Shown piece after piece: positions 50,347 through 60,709 of a DNA stretch of 63,822 bases; within the stretch, counting starts at the first letter, position 1, and every line of letters starts with the position of its first letter. Both the position numbers and the translations under genes were made by a program. The notes below the pieces were generated by a model. That model was not told where the DNA came from. It saw nothing but the letters and a program-made list of their open reading frames with translations, and searched no databases. Source of the stretch: an uncultured Alphaproteobacteria bacterium (lineage in GTDB: Bacteria; Pseudomonadota; Alphaproteobacteria; Rs-D84); the NCBI GenBank assembly GCA_944389135.1, contig CALXLG010000001.1, positions 153,421-217,242 on the forward strand, read 5' to 3'.

Positions 50347-52024
50347 TTTCTTCTTCTTTACCAAGACCGATTGTGCTTTTGATTGGTTCTATAATTGTAT
50401 TCTTTGCACTATCTAATGTTCTAATTAAAGCACGTCTTATTTTTCCACTAATTGTCATAGGAAGACTATCTACGAATTCAATTACGCGCGGATATTTATA
50501 TGACGCTGTACGACTGCGTACATGGTCTTGAAGTTGTCTGACTAAAATGTCAGTTGGTTGGAAGTATTTATTTAATACAATTGTTGCTTTTACCGCCATG
50601 CCCCGTGATGGGTCTGGAATCCCTGTTACTGCAACTTCGCGAACGGCAGGATGCTCTAATAGAACGCTTTCTACTTCAAATGGGCTAACACGATAACCAG
50701 ATGTTTTTATCAAATCATCATTTCTACCAACAAACCAATAGTATCCGTCCGAATCGCGATAAGCTACATCGCCTGTGTGATAATAACCATCACGAAATAC
50801 TTGGGTCGTAAGTTTTTCGTTTTTGTGATAACCTTGAAATAAACCAGTCGGACGACCGCCTTTTAATGAAACGCATATTTCACCAACTGTACCGTCGGAA
50901 ACAGGTTTCCCACTTTCGTCTAATAATTGGACGTCCCAACCTGCAGATGGCATACCCATGCTTCCTGGTTTAGGTTCAATCCACTCATTGCAGAATAACA
51001 TTACGCAAGTTTCTGTTTGACCAAAGCCTTCACGTAATTTTATACCAGTTAATTCTAAGAATCTTTCAAAGACTTCTGGGTTTAGTGCTTCACCGGCAAT
51101 ATCTGCTTTTTTCAAAGAAGACAAATCATATTTACTAAAGTCTGCATGTATTAACATTTTGTATACTGTAGGTGGTGCACAGAAAGATGTTATATGATGC
51201 TCAGATATTGCAGTTAATAAATCATGTGCAGTTGCAATACCGGAAAAGTCAAACACAAATACTGTTGCACCTGCCAACCATTGACCATACATCTTTCCCC
51301 AAGAACATTTTGCCCAACCAGATTCGGATAATGTGAAGTGTATATCTCCATCGCGTAAGCGTTGCCAAAATACCGCAGTGTTTATATGCCCCAAGGGGTA
51401 TGCAAAGTTATGTGCAACCATTTTTGGCATATCTGTTGTTCCGCTGGTAAAATAAATAACCATAGTATCAGTATTTTCATTGCTAATGCGTGAAAGTGTA
51501 TCTGGAAATTTAGACAAAGAATCGGCTACTTCATCATTAGATATTAGTTGTATGCCTTTCTCGCCGATAGCATTTTTTATTTCGTTTAATATATGCCCGT
51601 CATCAAAAGCGATTATTGCTTTTACATCTGCTTGTTGAATGCGATATTCAATATCTTCGGTCTTTAATTGGTTTGTTGAAGGAATTGGTATCACGCCAAG
51701 TTTATGCATGGCAAGCATCAAAATCCAATATTCCCAACGACGGCGCATAAAAAGTAAAACAGTGTCGCCTTTTACAAGTCCTTTTGATGCCAGAAAATTG
51801 GCAACCGAATTGGACATCTTTGATAAATCTTTAAAAGTAAAAGATTTAGTTTCTTTATCATCATTTGTCCATAGTAGTGCGACTTTTTCTGGCGTTTCTT
51901 TTGCTAATTCATCAATTACATCATAAGAGAAATTAAAATTATCTGGAACTTGTGGTGCAGCGTTTTGTTTGTAGTCTTCATAATTTTCAAATATATTTTT
52001 TTTCAAAAATTTAAGTGCAAACAT
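50342..52024 (-). CDS. Acyl-CoA synthetase (AMP-forming, ACSM/medium-chain type)
   Basis: 560 aa. Adenylate-forming ligase that activates a carboxylic acid to its CoA thioester. P-loop-like motif IYFTSGTTDMPKMVAHN, LSESGWAKCSWGKMYGQW region, A5 motif REGFGQTETC, A7 YHTGDVAYRD and hinge/C-terminal GRNDDLIKTSGYRVSPFEVES with the catalytic Lys in SLPMTISGKIRRALIR. The W-A-K and GYRV pattern fits medium-chain acyl-CoA or acetyl/propionyl-type synthetases of the ACSM group; the exact acid cannot be told. A 25-residue amphipathic C-terminal tail (NTIIEPIKSTIGLGKEEEK) is unusual and may bind membrane. Confidence 0.88.
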   Translation of the reverse strand: MFALKFLKKNIFENYEDYKQNAAPQVPDNFNFSYDVIDELAKETPEKVALLWTNDDKETKSFTFKDLSKMSNSVANFLASKGLVKGDTVLLFMRRRWEYWILMLAMHKLGVIPIPSTNQLKTEDIEYRIQQADVKAIIAFDDGHILNEIKNAIGEKGIQLISNDEVADSLSKFPDTLSRISNENTDTMVIYFTSGTTDMPKMVAHNFAYPLGHINTAVFWQRLRDGDIHFTLSESGWAKCSWGKMYGQWLAGATVFVFDFSGIATAHDLLTAISEHHITSFCAPPTVYKMLIHADFSKYDLSSLKKADIAGEALNPEVFERFLELTGIKLREGFGQTETCVMLFCNEWIEPKPGSMGMPSAGWDVQLLDESGKPVSDGTVGEICVSLKGGRPTGLFQGYHKNEKLTTQVFRDGYYHTGDVAYRDSDGYYWFVGRNDDLIKTSGYRVSPFEVESVLLEHPAVREVAVTGIPDPSRGMAVKATIVLNKYFQPTDILVRQLQDHVRSRTASYKYPRVIEFVDSLPMTISGKIRRALIRTLDSAKNTIIEPIKSTIGLGKEEEK

Positions 52025-52158
52025 TTTATAACCTTTTAACTAACGTAATTGTGAGTATTGCAGATAATTTTTATAAGTAAAAGAAAATAATTCATAAAAC
52101 AGTTGATTTTTGAAGTATGCGGTTGCATAATCCGGCTAGTTCTTAAGCTAAGAAAAAC

Positions 52159-52235
<77 letters not shown>

Positions 52236-52307
52236 AAAATTTAAATTTTATGACTTATAAATTTTTAACTTTTACATTTATTTTTTATCTGTAATAATTA
52301 CCACACA

Positions 52308-53321
52308 ATGAAAAGAAAAAAAATTTCCAGAAATAAATTTATTCAGTTTTTATGCGCGTTTTTGGCGTTGTTTTTATTAGTGTTTGTTTTTGTGTTCGGA
52401 GTGTCTTCACCTATAAAAAAAGATACATCTTTTGAAATTGCTAAAGGTACTACTGTAACAGCAATCGCCAAACAGTTATATGACAATGGTTTAATCGATT
52501 CGGAGCTGTCTTTTAAGTTGGCTGTTCGTGGAAATGGTGGAAGGGTTCAAACTGGGTTATACGATGTTCCTGCTGGGGCAAGTGTTTGGCGAATCGCACG
52601 TATGTTCGCCAAAGGAGATATCGCAACAGTTACAGTTGTCGTCCCAGAAGGTTTGACGGTATTGCAAATAAAAAGATTATTGTTAGAAAACCCTTATTTA
52701 ACAGGGGGCACAGAATGTGGCAGGGGTACAGATTTACCAGTTTGTGATTTGCAAGATGGTGATTTATTCCCCGATACGTATCGTGTAGCAAAGGGAACAT
52801 CCAGACTTGCTTTCTTAGATTTAATGCGCAAGAAAATGGAAGATATTAAAAACAATTGGAAGCGGGCAGGGCGAGTAGCACCAGAACCACTAAAAAATTG
52901 GAATGATGTTATAACTTTGGCTTCTATTGTCCAAAAGGAAACACCAAAAGCATCGGAAATGCCGGTTGTTGCTAGTGTTTATCTTAATCGCTTGCGTAAA
53001 AAAATGCGCCTGCAGGCAGATCCAACTGTTGTTTATGCGTTGACTAATAAGTGGGGTGATATGCGGGGGGCACCATTATTGCGCGGACATCTAAAAATAG
53101 AAAGTCCATATAATACTTATATTAATTATGGTTTACCACCCGCGCCAATTGCAAATGTTGGTATGGATGCGATACGTTCGGTCTTACAACCGGCGGATAC
53201 AAATTATTTGTTTTTTGTGGCAGATGGGCATGGCGGACATAAATTTTCAAGAACTTATGAAGAGCATTTAAAGAACCATGCTGACTGGCGCGAGATAAAA
53301 AAAATTAAAAATAAAAATTAA
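52308..53321 (+). CDS. mltG: Endolytic murein transglycosylase MltG
   Basis: 337 aa. Membrane-anchored YceG-like enzyme that cuts nascent glycan strands. One N-terminal membrane helix (about residues 12-32), a LysM-like domain (VPEGLTVLQIKRLLLEN), then the catalytic domain with the Glu in LASIVQKETPKASEMP, VASVYLNRLRKKMRLQADPTVVY, INYGLPPAPIANVG and YLFFVADGHGGHKFSRTYEEH (all family-conserved). The gene starts 72 nt after tRNA-Pro with only a weak ribosome binding site. fabF-pabC-mltG linkage seen elsewhere is partly kept (fabF 3 kb upstream). Confidence 0.94.
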   Translation: MKRKKISRNKFIQFLCAFLALFLLVFVFVFGVSSPIKKDTSFEIAKGTTVTAIAKQLYDNGLIDSELSFKLAVRGNGGRVQTGLYDVPAGASVWRIARMFAKGDIATVTVVVPEGLTVLQIKRLLLENPYLTGGTECGRGTDLPVCDLQDGDLFPDTYRVAKGTSRLAFLDLMRKKMEDIKNNWKRAGRVAPEPLKNWNDVITLASIVQKETPKASEMPVVASVYLNRLRKKMRLQADPTVVYALTNKWGDMRGAPLLRGHLKIESPYNTYINYGLPPAPIANVGMDAIRSVLQPADTNYLFFVADGHGGHKFSRTYEEHLKNHADWREIKKIKNKN

Positions 53322-53388
53322 AAATCGTCATTCGTTAATTTTTTTAATAATTAAAAAATTCAATAGGTTTATATTCAGTATTAAAAAA

Positions 53389-53417
53389 GCCTAGTTAATC
53401 AAGTGCTAGGCGATTTT
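53389..53417 (+). terminator. Probable intrinsic terminator after mltG
   Basis: Six-bp stem GCCTAG/CTAGGC (53389-53394 with 53406-53411), 11-nt loop, then GATTTTT. Confidence 0.65.
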
Positions 53418-53525
53418 TATGCGAATTTTATCCGATTCGACAACTGTCGCAATATAGCATATTTTTTGGCTTTTTGCAAAAATCTTTAATCTTGCAGGCA
53501 GGTTTTATTGCGGGTTAAAATATTA

Positions 53526-53549
53526 TTAACTAGACAAAAAGCTAGTTAA
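53526..53549 (+). promoter_or_regulatory. Leader hairpin of the outer-membrane protein gene
   Basis: Perfect 8-bp stem TTAACTAG/CTAGTTAA with an 8-nt loop, 24 nt before the ATG and just before the AAGGATGG ribosome binding site. Leader stems of this kind often stabilise abundant OMP mRNAs. The 53322-53573 gap also holds a GANTC site (53434-53438); nothing else is evident. Confidence 0.5.
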
Positions 53550-53573
53550 AAAACAAAACCATAAGGATGGAAA

Positions 53574-54344
53574 ATGAAAAAATTAGTTTTAACTTCTTTG
53601 GCAGCAGTATTTGCGGTATCCGCGGCACAGGCGGCAAATGTTATAAATGATAATCCATTGTATCGCCCAGACCAGGGAAATTTTTATAGCATGACAGGAT
53701 TGTCTTCTAATACAAATTCTACAACAACTGTTGGTTTGTCAGAAGAGTTCGGTTATGGTATTACAGACAGATTGGCGGTTGGTATCGCAACGTCTATGAC
53801 TGAAAATAATTGGTTTGACCAATCAGATTGGGATACTTTCGGAATTGGCGTAAATTATCGTTTGCTGGATATGAATAACTGGAAAGCAGATGTTTATGGT
53901 AGTTATGGGTTAGGATATGTTTGGGCATATGGCGCAAGTTTTATGGATGAAGATCTGACCCAGTATGCTTGGAATATCGGTATGCGTGCTGGTTATATAA
54001 CAGAAGCATGGACCGTTGCAGGACATGTAGAATTTGATTATGTTAATTCAGAATCTTTCAATTGGGGTGATGATGGTCTTCATTTAATTAGCATGGGCTT
54101 AGATGCGTTCTTTGATTTGAACGATAGTTGGTCTTTATTGGCAGGTGCTGAATATACTGGCATTATGGACGATAGAGTAGAAAATGCAGGTACATGGGAA
54201 GGTAAGTTAGGTGCCAATTATAATATGGACGATAACAAATTCCTTGGCATTTATATGACAAAAGAAATGGCGCATACTGGCGCAGGTCAGTGGACAATTG
54301 CTGATGGTTTCGGTTTTGGTGCTAAATTTGGTATCCAATTCTAA
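53574..54344 (+). CDS. Outer-membrane beta-barrel protein
   Basis: 256 aa. Signal peptide MKKLVLTSLAAVFAVSAAQA, then many short alternating strands with aromatic belts (FGIGVNYRLLDMNNWKADV, YGSYGLGYVWAYG) and a C-terminal strand FGFGAKFGIQF ending in Phe, the OMP assembly signature. Consistent with an 8-12 strand barrel. No named family is clear; it resembles generic alphaproteobacterial OMP_b-brl proteins. It has a good AAGGATGG site and a strong terminator, so it is probably well expressed on its own. Confidence 0.85.
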   Translation: MKKLVLTSLAAVFAVSAAQAANVINDNPLYRPDQGNFYSMTGLSSNTNSTTTVGLSEEFGYGITDRLAVGIATSMTENNWFDQSDWDTFGIGVNYRLLDMNNWKADVYGSYGLGYVWAYGASFMDEDLTQYAWNIGMRAGYITEAWTVAGHVEFDYVNSESFNWGDDGLHLISMGLDAFFDLNDSWSLLAGAEYTGIMDDRVENAGTWEGKLGANYNMDDNKFLGIYMTKEMAHTGAGQWTIADGFGFGAKFGIQF

Positions 54345-54364
54345 GTTTGTATGATAAAAAAGAA

Positions 54365-54396
54365 AATAATCTGGTCAAATGACCAGATTATTTTTA
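54365..54396 (+). terminator. Intrinsic terminator after the OMP gene
   Basis: Twelve to thirteen-bp stem (54365-54377 with 54380-54392) and a T-run. It isolates the downstream leader RNA from upstream transcription. Confidence 0.9.
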
Positions 54397-54424
54397 TAGA
54401 CAAAATTTACTTGCTTGTTATTAT
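54397..54424 (+). promoter_or_regulatory. Promoter of the PAP2 leader RNA, copy B
   Basis: TAGACA (54397-54402), 16-nt spacer, TATTAT (54419-54424). The start would be near 54431, at the foot of the first hairpin, as in copy A. Confidence 0.6.
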
Positions 54425-54430
54425 TAGAAA

Positions 54431-54641
54431 CGTACGTTCGGGTGGATTCCGAATGTACTTTTAAAAGACAATAGTTAGTAAGGAAGGGCTTGAACACCCG
54501 AATATACTAAACGAACTGACTTATGTCCCGATTCTGGTCGGGATGTTGTTGCTATACAATAGGTACTTATTCCAAAGGCAACAAGGTCATCGTATATTTG
54601 ACTGTTCAACTCCCGACCACCAATTTTATTTGGTGGTTTTT
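54431..54641 (+). ncRNA. Structured leader RNA upstream of PAP2 gene, copy B
   Basis: Same plan as copy A: 5' hairpin (54432-54441 with 54449-54458); GGG/CCC hairpin (54486-54488 with 54497-54499) whose loop 54490-54496 (TTGAACA) pairs with 54603-54609 (TGTTCAA); in copy A these strands are TTAGTCA and TGACTAA, so both sides changed together. Long stem 54501-54507 with 54592-54598; hairpin 54526-54531 with 54538-54543; hairpin 54547-54552 with 54578-54583 enclosing the invariant TATACAATA and AAAG. Terminator at 54616-54641. A competing helix 54536-54543 with 54611-54618 overlaps its 5' arm. Class not recognised. Confidence 0.8.
54616..54641 (+). terminator. Attenuator-type terminator of copy B
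   Basis: Eight-bp stem ACCACCAA/TTGGTGGT (54616-54623 with 54630-54637), 6-nt loop, T-run. It lies 37 nt upstream of the PAP2 ATG. Confidence 0.85.
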
Positions 54642-54678
54642 CTTGCTGCGTTTTTTTGGCAGAAAAAGGGAAAACAGA

Positions 54679-55215
54679 ATGAATAAAAAATTATTTGTGT
54701 TATCGGTTATTCCGATATCCTTATGTCCGACAATTTCTTTTGCAGGACCTTTTACAGATATTAACAGGTTAGGGGATTTGTTTATGGTTATGACACCGGC
54801 TTATGCGCTGGGGATGACTGTTCAGGCAAAAGATTTCAAAGGAACTTTGCAATTAGCCGAAAATATTGCTGCGGTTCAAGTTGCAACAGAAGGTCTTAAA
54901 AGAATTGTGCGCGAAGAAAGACCAAATGGTGCAGATAACTTATCTTTCCCAAGTGGGCATTCGGCGGGTGCTTTTTCAGGTGCAATGTTCGTGCATAAGA
55001 GATATGGGCTAAAACCTGCGCTGTTGCCGTATGCTATGGCCGCAATTACAGGTTGGACAAGAGTCTATGTAAAAGCGCATTATTGGCACGATGTTATTGC
55101 AGGAGCAGCATTGAGCGCTTTATTTACCTGGGTGATAGTGGAACCTTATGATACAAAAATAAGTGTTTCTGCAGATACAACCGGGTTTAATTTTTCCTTT
55201 AAGACGGTTTTTTAA
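54679..55215 (+). CDS. Secreted PAP2-family phosphatase B
   Basis: 178 aa, paralog of the protein at 42226. Signal peptide MNKKLFVLSVIPISLCPTISFA. Active site: LKRIVREERPNG, LSFPSGHSAGAFSGA and TRVYVKAHYWHDVIAGAALS. The C-terminus SADTTGFNFSFKTVF again ends in an OMP-like amphipathic strand with terminal Phe, matching ADTESVAFRFSTVF in paralog A. Paralog B keeps the same relation to a structured leader RNA. The ATG at 54679 follows AAAAAGGG and begins the signal peptide; the frame is open further upstream through the leader. Substrate not known; lipid A or isoprenoid phosphates are possible for periplasmic PAP2 enzymes. Confidence 0.87.
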   Translation: MNKKLFVLSVIPISLCPTISFAGPFTDINRLGDLFMVMTPAYALGMTVQAKDFKGTLQLAENIAAVQVATEGLKRIVREERPNGADNLSFPSGHSAGAFSGAMFVHKRYGLKPALLPYAMAAITGWTRVYVKAHYWHDVIAGAALSALFTWVIVEPYDTKISVSADTTGFNFSFKTVF

Positions 55216-55284
55216 TTAAGACTTGCTTCCTGTAGAAACAGACTTAGCTATTATGGCAATATTTTATCGGATAAATGTAAATTA

Positions 55285-56043
55285 ATGTTTAGAAAACATA
55301 TTGCCATAATGTCTTTGCTTATCTTTGTCCCCGCTACAGTAAATGCGGGTATATTTGATGTTAGCCGATTAACAGAAGATGGTGAGTTTTCTGCAACATT
55401 TGGTGCGGAATTTAAAACTGGTAAAAATAAAGAAGCGGATGCAAATGATGATTTTGCCTCTGGTACTGTTGATGAACTGGGGCTTGAAATAGATTACACG
55501 TTTTTAAATGATTGGACGGTTTCTTTTAGTACTGGTAATGATTATTCAGATTCTCAGGTTGGGCTTAGTTATAAAATATTAACAGATAAGGGGTTCAAAT
55601 TAGATTTTTCAACAGACTATGGAATTGCTTGGACAAAAAATGCAGAGACTGATGAAAGAATAGGTAATAACAACATTGATGCGGCATTTCGTATACATGG
55701 TATAATTGGTGATGCTTGGCAATGGGCAGCAAAAGTTAGCGGACAATTTGTTTTCGCAGAACCAAAAAATTTCTGGAATATCGGATTTACTTTTGAAGGT
55801 ATGTATTATTTTGCTGTAAATATGGCTGTTAAAACGGAATTAAATTTTTCTTTTAAAGAAATAGAAAATCCTGTGACATTATATGACCGTTCTATAAAAT
55901 TAGGTGCTGTATATAATATGTCCGATACATCTGCAATACATCCTTTTATAAAATATCATTTTAAAACAAAGAACAGTGAACATAGTTATATATTGCCTGA
56001 TGATCATTGGAGTATAGGTGCTGAATTTTCTGTTTCATTCTAG
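55285..56043 (+). CDS. Outer-membrane beta-barrel-like protein
   Basis: 252 aa. Signal peptide MFRKHIAIMSLLIFVPATVNA, then alternating hydrophobic/polar strands with Gly, Tyr, Trp and Phe girdles and the C-terminal strand WSIGAEFSVSF ending in Phe. Asp/Glu/Asn-rich turns (KNKEADANDDF, TDERIGNNNID) look like extracellular loops. No family recognised. It lies 69 nt after PAP2 phosphatase B without a clear terminator between, so it may be part of the same read-through transcript. Weak ribosome binding site. Confidence 0.78.
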   Translation: MFRKHIAIMSLLIFVPATVNAGIFDVSRLTEDGEFSATFGAEFKTGKNKEADANDDFASGTVDELGLEIDYTFLNDWTVSFSTGNDYSDSQVGLSYKILTDKGFKLDFSTDYGIAWTKNAETDERIGNNNIDAAFRIHGIIGDAWQWAAKVSGQFVFAEPKNFWNIGFTFEGMYYFAVNMAVKTELNFSFKEIENPVTLYDRSIKLGAVYNMSDTSAIHPFIKYHFKTKNSEHSYILPDDHWSIGAEFSVSF

Positions 56044-56156
56044 TTTTTTTGATAAGTTAAGCACGAATATTTTTTTTGTCATGTTATGTTTGGTTTTTAT
56101 TCCCAGATTTGTGGGCTTTTCAAGACATAAAATTGATTAAAAATCCTAGTTTTTTC

Positions 56157-56185
56157 TTGACAATGTAAAGGTTCGTGGTTATAGT
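56157..56185 (+). promoter_or_regulatory. Strong sigma70-like promoter of the str operon
   Basis: TTGACA (56157-56162), exactly 17 nt, TATAGT (56180-56185). It gives a leader of about 145 nt before rpsL. The 56044-56156 part of the gap shows no other feature. Confidence 0.85.
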
Positions 56186-56335
56186 ATATTCGCTTTCCGT
56201 GTAAATAAGGAAAGAAAAAAACACAGAAATCTGCACCTTTTGACAGATTTATAATCACGGGCTACCGTTGAAATAAGTCTGGTGGGCGGTTTTTGTGCAG
56301 GTAAAAAAAGTATATAAAAAACAAAGAGATTTTGA

Positions 56336-56707
56336 ATGCCAACAGTAAATCAACTGATTCGGAAACCACGTAAAAAGGTTGCTGTAAAAAGTACGGCACC
56401 GGATATGGTGGAATGTCCGCAAAAGCGTGGTGTTTGCACACGTGTGTATACAACTACGCCTAAGAAACCTAACTCAGCTCAACGTAAAGTTGCGCGTGTA
56501 AAGCTGGCTAATGGTCGTGAAGTTACGGCTTATATTCCAGGTGAAGGTCATAACTTGCAAGAACACAGTGTTGTTATGATACGTGGCGGTCGTGTAAAGG
56601 ACTTGCCTGGTGTTAAGTATCATATCATTCGTGGTGTTTTAGATACAAAGGGTGTTGAAAGCAGAAAGCAAGGACGTTCTTTGTATGGTGCAAAAGCAGG
56701 TAAATAA
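56336..56707 (+). CDS. rpsL: 30S ribosomal protein S12
   Basis: 123 aa. Decoding-centre protein. [15 protein letters not shown] start, then [26 protein letters not shown] (split; Lys42-region KKPNSA where streptomycin-resistance changes occur, here the wild-type Lys) and [13 protein letters not shown] with the second such Lys region [17 protein letters not shown]. First gene of the str operon. Confidence 0.98.
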   Translation: MPTVNQLIRKPRKKVAVKSTAPDMVECPQKRGVCTRVYTTTPKKPNSAQRKVARVKLANGREVTAYIPGEGHNLQEHSVVMIRGGRVKDLPGVKYHIIRGVLDTKGVESRKQGRSLYGAKAGK

Positions 56708-56791
56708 TAAATTAATATAAATAACACGCAGATTTGTTCTGTGTGAGTAATTTGGGGTAATCCCAGATGAAGAAAATAAAAAGGAAATAAA

Positions 56792-57265
56792 ATGTCAAGA
56801 CGTAAAAGTGCAGCAAAACGTGAAATTTTACCAGATTCCAAATATAATAATCTGGTTGTTGCAAAATGTATTAATGTTGTGATGTGGGATGGCAAGAAAG
56901 AAGTTGCCGAAAATATCGTTTATGGTGCATTAGATAAACTGAAAAAGATAGCAAAAGACGGGGATGAATTAGCTGCTTTCTTAGAAGCGGTTGATGCATT
57001 AAAACCTTCTGTTGAAGTAAGAGGTCGTCGTGTTGGCGGTGCTACTTATCAGGTTCCGGTTGAAATTAGACCGGCACGTCAGCAGACATTGGCTTTGCGT
57101 TGGTTAATTATGTTTGCACGTAAACGTGGTGAACGTTCTATGGAAGATAGACTTTTTGGTGAATTACGTGATGCTTTGAATGGTCAAGGTGGTGCTTTCA
57201 AAAAGAAGATTGATACACATAAGATGGCAGAAGCGAATAAGGCGTTTGCACACTTCCGTTGGTAA
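56792..57265 (+). CDS. rpsG: 30S ribosomal protein S7
   Basis: 157 aa. Binds the 3' major domain of 16S rRNA and starts head assembly. [18 protein letters not shown] start, [24 protein letters not shown] (split) core and [15 protein letters not shown] end are diagnostic. AAAGGAAA precedes the ATG; second gene of the str operon, 84 nt after rpsL. Confidence 0.98.
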   Translation: MSRRKSAAKREILPDSKYNNLVVAKCINVVMWDGKKEVAENIVYGALDKLKKIAKDGDELAAFLEAVDALKPSVEVRGRRVGGATYQVPVEIRPARQQTLALRWLIMFARKRGERSMEDRLFGELRDALNGQGGAFKKKIDTHKMAEANKAFAHFRW

Positions 57266-57316
57266 GGTGATGAACATAAGTAACTAATATAAAACACAAA
57301 AAATAAGGAATATAAT

Positions 57317-59398
57317 ATGTCAGTTGGAAAAACCGCACCTTTAAATATGTATCGCAATATTGGTATTATGGCCCATATTGACGCTGGTAAAACAACTACG
57401 TCAGAACGTATTCTTTTCTATACAGGTAAAACCTACAAAATAGGTGAAGTGCACGATGGTGGTGCAACTATGGACTGGATGGAACAAGAACAAGAACGTG
57501 GTATTACAATTACTTCTGCAGCAACAACTTGCTTTTGGCGCGATCATCGTATTAATTTGATTGATACCCCAGGGCACGTTGACTTTACTATGGAAGTAGA
57601 ACGTTCTTTGCGTGTATTAGACGGTGCTGTTGCGGTTTTTGAATCTGTATCTGGTGTACAACCTCAGACAGAAACTGTATGGCGTCAGGCTGACCGCTAC
57701 AATGTTCCTCGTATTTGCTTTGTAAATAAAATGGATCGTATTGGTGGTAATTTCTTCCGCTGTGTAGATATGATTCGTGAACGTTTGGGTGCAAATCCAT
57801 TGGTTGTTAATTTCCCAATTGGTGCAGAATCTGATTTCCGTGGCGTTGTTGATGTTGTTGAAATGCGTGGAATTGTTTGGGAAGATGACTTGGGTAAAGA
57901 TCCTCATATTATTGAAATTCCAGACGATTTAAAAGAAAAAGCAGAAGAATTGCATAATAAGCTGATTGAAGAAGTTGTTACATTAGATGACGATATCATG
58001 GAAGCTTATATGGAAGGTAAAAAACCTGACGTTGCAACAATTAAGCAATTAATTCGTAAAGGCACAATAAATCAGAACTTTAATCCTGTATTGTGTGGTA
58101 CTGCATTTAAGAACAAGGGTGTTCAGCCATTATTGGATGCGATTGTTGATTATTTGCCATCACCATTGGATATTCCTGCAATTAAGGGTACAAAAATGGA
58201 CGGTGAAACTGTTACAGAACGTCACCCAAGCCCATCAGAACCTTTCTCTGCATTGGCGTTTAAGGTTGCAAACGACCCATTTGTTGGAAATTTGATGTTC
58301 ATCCGTATTTATTCTGGTAAGTTGACATCAGGTTCTTATATTTATAACTCAAACCGTAACAAACGTGAACGCGTTGGTCGTATGTTGTTGATGCATTCTA
58401 ATCAACGTGAAGAAATTAAAGAAGCTTCAGCTGGTGATATTGTTACTTTGGTTGGTATGAAAGAAACAATTACTGGTGATACATTATGTGATGAAGCTAA
58501 TCCAATTATCTTGGAAAACATTCACGTTCCAGAACCAGTTATGAGCATTGCTGTTGAACCAAAGACGAAAGCAGATATTGAAAAGATGGCATTAGGTTTG
58601 CAAGCATTAGCAAAAGAAGACCCTTCTTTCCGTGTATCTGTTGATGAAGAATCTGGTCAGACAATTTTGGCTGGTGTTGGTGAACTACATTTGGAAATTT
58701 TGGTTGATCGTTTGTTGCGTGAATTTAAGGTAGAAGTAAATGTTGGGGAACCACGTATTGCATATCGTGAAACGTTCAGCAAACCAGTTACAGAAGAATA
58801 TACACATAAGAAACAGTCTGGTGGTTCTGGTCAGTACGCTCAGGTAAAGATTGAATTTGAACCTTTGGAACCTGGTAAAGGGTATGAATTTGAGAACAAG
58901 ATTGTTGGTGGGGCTATTCCAAAAGAATATATCCCTGGTGTAGAAAAAGGTTTGAAGATAGCGCAGCAGACAGGTGTTCTGATTGGCTATCCGACAGTAG
59001 ATTTCAAAGCAACATTGGTAGATGGTAAATATCATGAAGTTGACTCTAATGTATTGTGCTTTGAAATTGCGGCGCGTGCTTGCTTCCGTGAAGCAATGAA
59101 GAAGTCTGCGCCAAAATTGCTGGAACCGATTATGAAGCTTTCGGTTAATACACCGGAAGAATATGTCGGTGATATCATCGGGGACCTGAACAGTCGTCGT
59201 GGTCAAATTAACGGAATTGAAACACAGTTTGGTAATCAGTTGATTTCTGCTTATGTACCATTGGCAAACTTGTTCGGTTATGTAAAAACGTTGCGTTCTT
59301 TGTCGCAGGGGCGTGCAAATCCTTATATGGAATTGTCCCACTATGACGAAGTTCCAAAGAACGTTGCAGATGAAGTAATAAAGAAGTTAACAAAATAA
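57317..59398 (+). CDS. fusA: Elongation factor G
   Basis: 693 aa. Translocase GTPase. G1 [16 protein letters not shown]2 [13 protein letters not shown]3 [20 protein letters not shown] (split), G4 NKMDRIGG. Domains II-V follow with the EF-G-type [21 protein letters not shown] and [12 protein letters not shown] segments. Third gene in the str operon. Single copy in the window. Ribosome binding site AAGGAA. Confidence 0.98.
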   Translation: MSVGKTAPLNMYRNIGIMAHIDAGKTTTSERILFYTGKTYKIGEVHDGGATMDWMEQEQERGITITSAATTCFWRDHRINLIDTPGHVDFTMEVERSLRVLDGAVAVFESVSGVQPQTETVWRQADRYNVPRICFVNKMDRIGGNFFRCVDMIRERLGANPLVVNFPIGAESDFRGVVDVVEMRGIVWEDDLGKDPHIIEIPDDLKEKAEELHNKLIEEVVTLDDDIMEAYMEGKKPDVATIKQLIRKGTINQNFNPVLCGTAFKNKGVQPLLDAIVDYLPSPLDIPAIKGTKMDGETVTERHPSPSEPFSALAFKVANDPFVGNLMFIRIYSGKLTSGSYIYNSNRNKRERVGRMLLMHSNQREEIKEASAGDIVTLVGMKETITGDTLCDEANPIILENIHVPEPVMSIAVEPKTKADIEKMALGLQALAKEDPSFRVSVDEESGQTILAGVGELHLEILVDRLLREFKVEVNVGEPRIAYRETFSKPVTEEYTHKKQSGGSGQYAQVKIEFEPLEPGKGYEFENKIVGGAIPKEYIPGVEKGLKIAQQTGVLIGYPTVDFKATLVDGKYHEVDSNVLCFEIAARACFREAMKKSAPKLLEPIMKLSVNTPEEYVGDIIGDLNSRRGQINGIETQFGNQLISAYVPLANLFGYVKTLRSLSQGRANPYMELSHYDEVPKNVADEVIKKLTK

Positions 59399-59410
59399 AA
59401 TAAAAAAAGA

Positions 59411-59438
59411 TTGTGATTTTTGATTTCTGGTTTATGAT
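59411..59438 (+). promoter_or_regulatory. Possible internal promoter for tuf
   Basis: TTGTGA (59411-59416), 16-nt spacer, TATGAT (59433-59438) in the 113-nt fusA-tuf gap. A GANTC site lies just downstream (59455-59459). Weak consensus match. Confidence 0.4.
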
Positions 59439-59511
59439 AGCATGCAGAAAGTATGAATCGGAAATCGGATATCAGAAATCAAATTAACAAGCAAAGCCTA
59501 AGGAGAAAACT

Positions 59512-60699
59512 ATGGCAAAAGAAAAATATGTAAGAACCAAGCCGCACGTTAATATTGGTACTATTGGTCACGTTGACCATGGTAAAACAACATTGACAGC
59601 TGCTATCGTTCATTACTATGGTGTTGGTGCTGATCAGGCAAAAGGTGTTGATCAGATTGATAATGCACCAGAAGAACGTGCACGTGGTATAACAATTAAT
59701 ACTGCACACGTAGAATATGAAACAGAACATCGTCATTATGCTCACGTTGACTGCCCAGGACACGCGGACTATGTTAAAAATATGATTACAGGTGCTGCGC
59801 AGATGGACGGTGCTATCTTGGTTGTTGCTGCAACAGATGGTCCTATGCCACAGACACGTGAACACATTTTGTTGGCTCGTCAGGTAGGTATTCCAAAAAT
59901 CGTTGTTTATTTGAACAAATGCGATTTGGCTAATGATCCAGAATTATTGGAATTGGTTGAAATGGAAATTCGTGAATTGTTGTCAGCAAATGATTTTGAC
60001 GGTGACAATGCACCTATCATTCGTGGTTCTGCAGTTTCTGCATTGGAAGGCAAAAACGATGGTTTGGGTAAAGAATCAATTGATGCTTTGTTGAAAGCTT
60101 GCGATGAATACATCCCATTACCAGAACGTCCAGTTGATAAACCATTCTTGATGCCAATTGAAGACGTGTTCTCTATCACAGGTCGTGGTACTGTTGTAAC
60201 AGGTCGTATTGAATCTGGTGTTATCAAAGTTGGTGACGAATGTGAAATCGTTGGTTTGCGTCCTACACAGAAAACAACAGTTACAGGCGTTGAAATGTTC
60301 CGTAAATTGTTGGATCAGGGTGAAGCCGGTGATAACGTAGGTTTGTTGCTGCGTGGTACAAAGAAAGAAGATGTAGAACGTGGTCAGATTATCTGCAAAC
60401 CAGGTTCCATCACACCACATACAGAATTTGAAGCTGAAGTTTATATCTTGACGAAAGAAGAAGGCGGTCGTCATACACCATTCTTCTCTAACTATCGTCC
60501 ACAGTTCTACTTCAGCACAACAGACGTAACAGGTACAATTACATTACCAGCAGACAAAGAAATGGTTCTGCCAGGTGATAACGTTCGTATCACAGTGCAA
60601 TTGATTGCACCTATTGCTATGGACGAAGGTCGTCGCTTTGCTATCCGTGAAGGCGGTCGCACAGTTGGCGCTGGGGTTGTATCCAAAATAATTAAATAA
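59512..60699 (+). CDS. tuf: Elongation factor Tu
   Basis: 395 aa. Delivers aminoacyl-tRNA to the ribosome. GTP motifs [52 protein letters not shown] and GSAVSALEG; domains II and III typical, ending [11 protein letters not shown]. Codon use is strongly biased toward a few codons (GGT, CGT, GAA, ACA), as expected for a highly expressed gene. AAGGAGA lies upstream of the ATG. Confidence 0.99.
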   Translation: MAKEKYVRTKPHVNIGTIGHVDHGKTTLTAAIVHYYGVGADQAKGVDQIDNAPEERARGITINTAHVEYETEHRHYAHVDCPGHADYVKNMITGAAQMDGAILVVAATDGPMPQTREHILLARQVGIPKIVVYLNKCDLANDPELLELVEMEIRELLSANDFDGDNAPIIRGSAVSALEGKNDGLGKESIDALLKACDEYIPLPERPVDKPFLMPIEDVFSITGRGTVVTGRIESGVIKVGDECEIVGLRPTQKTTVTGVEMFRKLLDQGEAGDNVGLLLRGTKKEDVERGQIICKPGSITPHTEFEAEVYILTKEEGGRHTPFFSNYRPQFYFSTTDVTGTITLPADKEMVLPGDNVRITVQLIAPIAMDEGRRFAIREGGRTVGAGVVSKIIK

Positions 60700-60709
60700 T
60701 GAAAATAAG

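Noticed and set aside
52147-52158. Second tRNA or rRNA fragment near tRNA-Pro
   Set aside because: Only one cloverleaf is found; the flanks show no further pairing.
58685-59341. 218-codon antisense frame in fusA
   Set aside because: Same cause: mirror of a highly biased gene; no start signal and no family features.
59479-60474. Long antisense open frames across tuf
   Set aside because: They arise from the strong codon bias of tuf; the products are Cys/Phe/Thr-rich without any recognisable motif.
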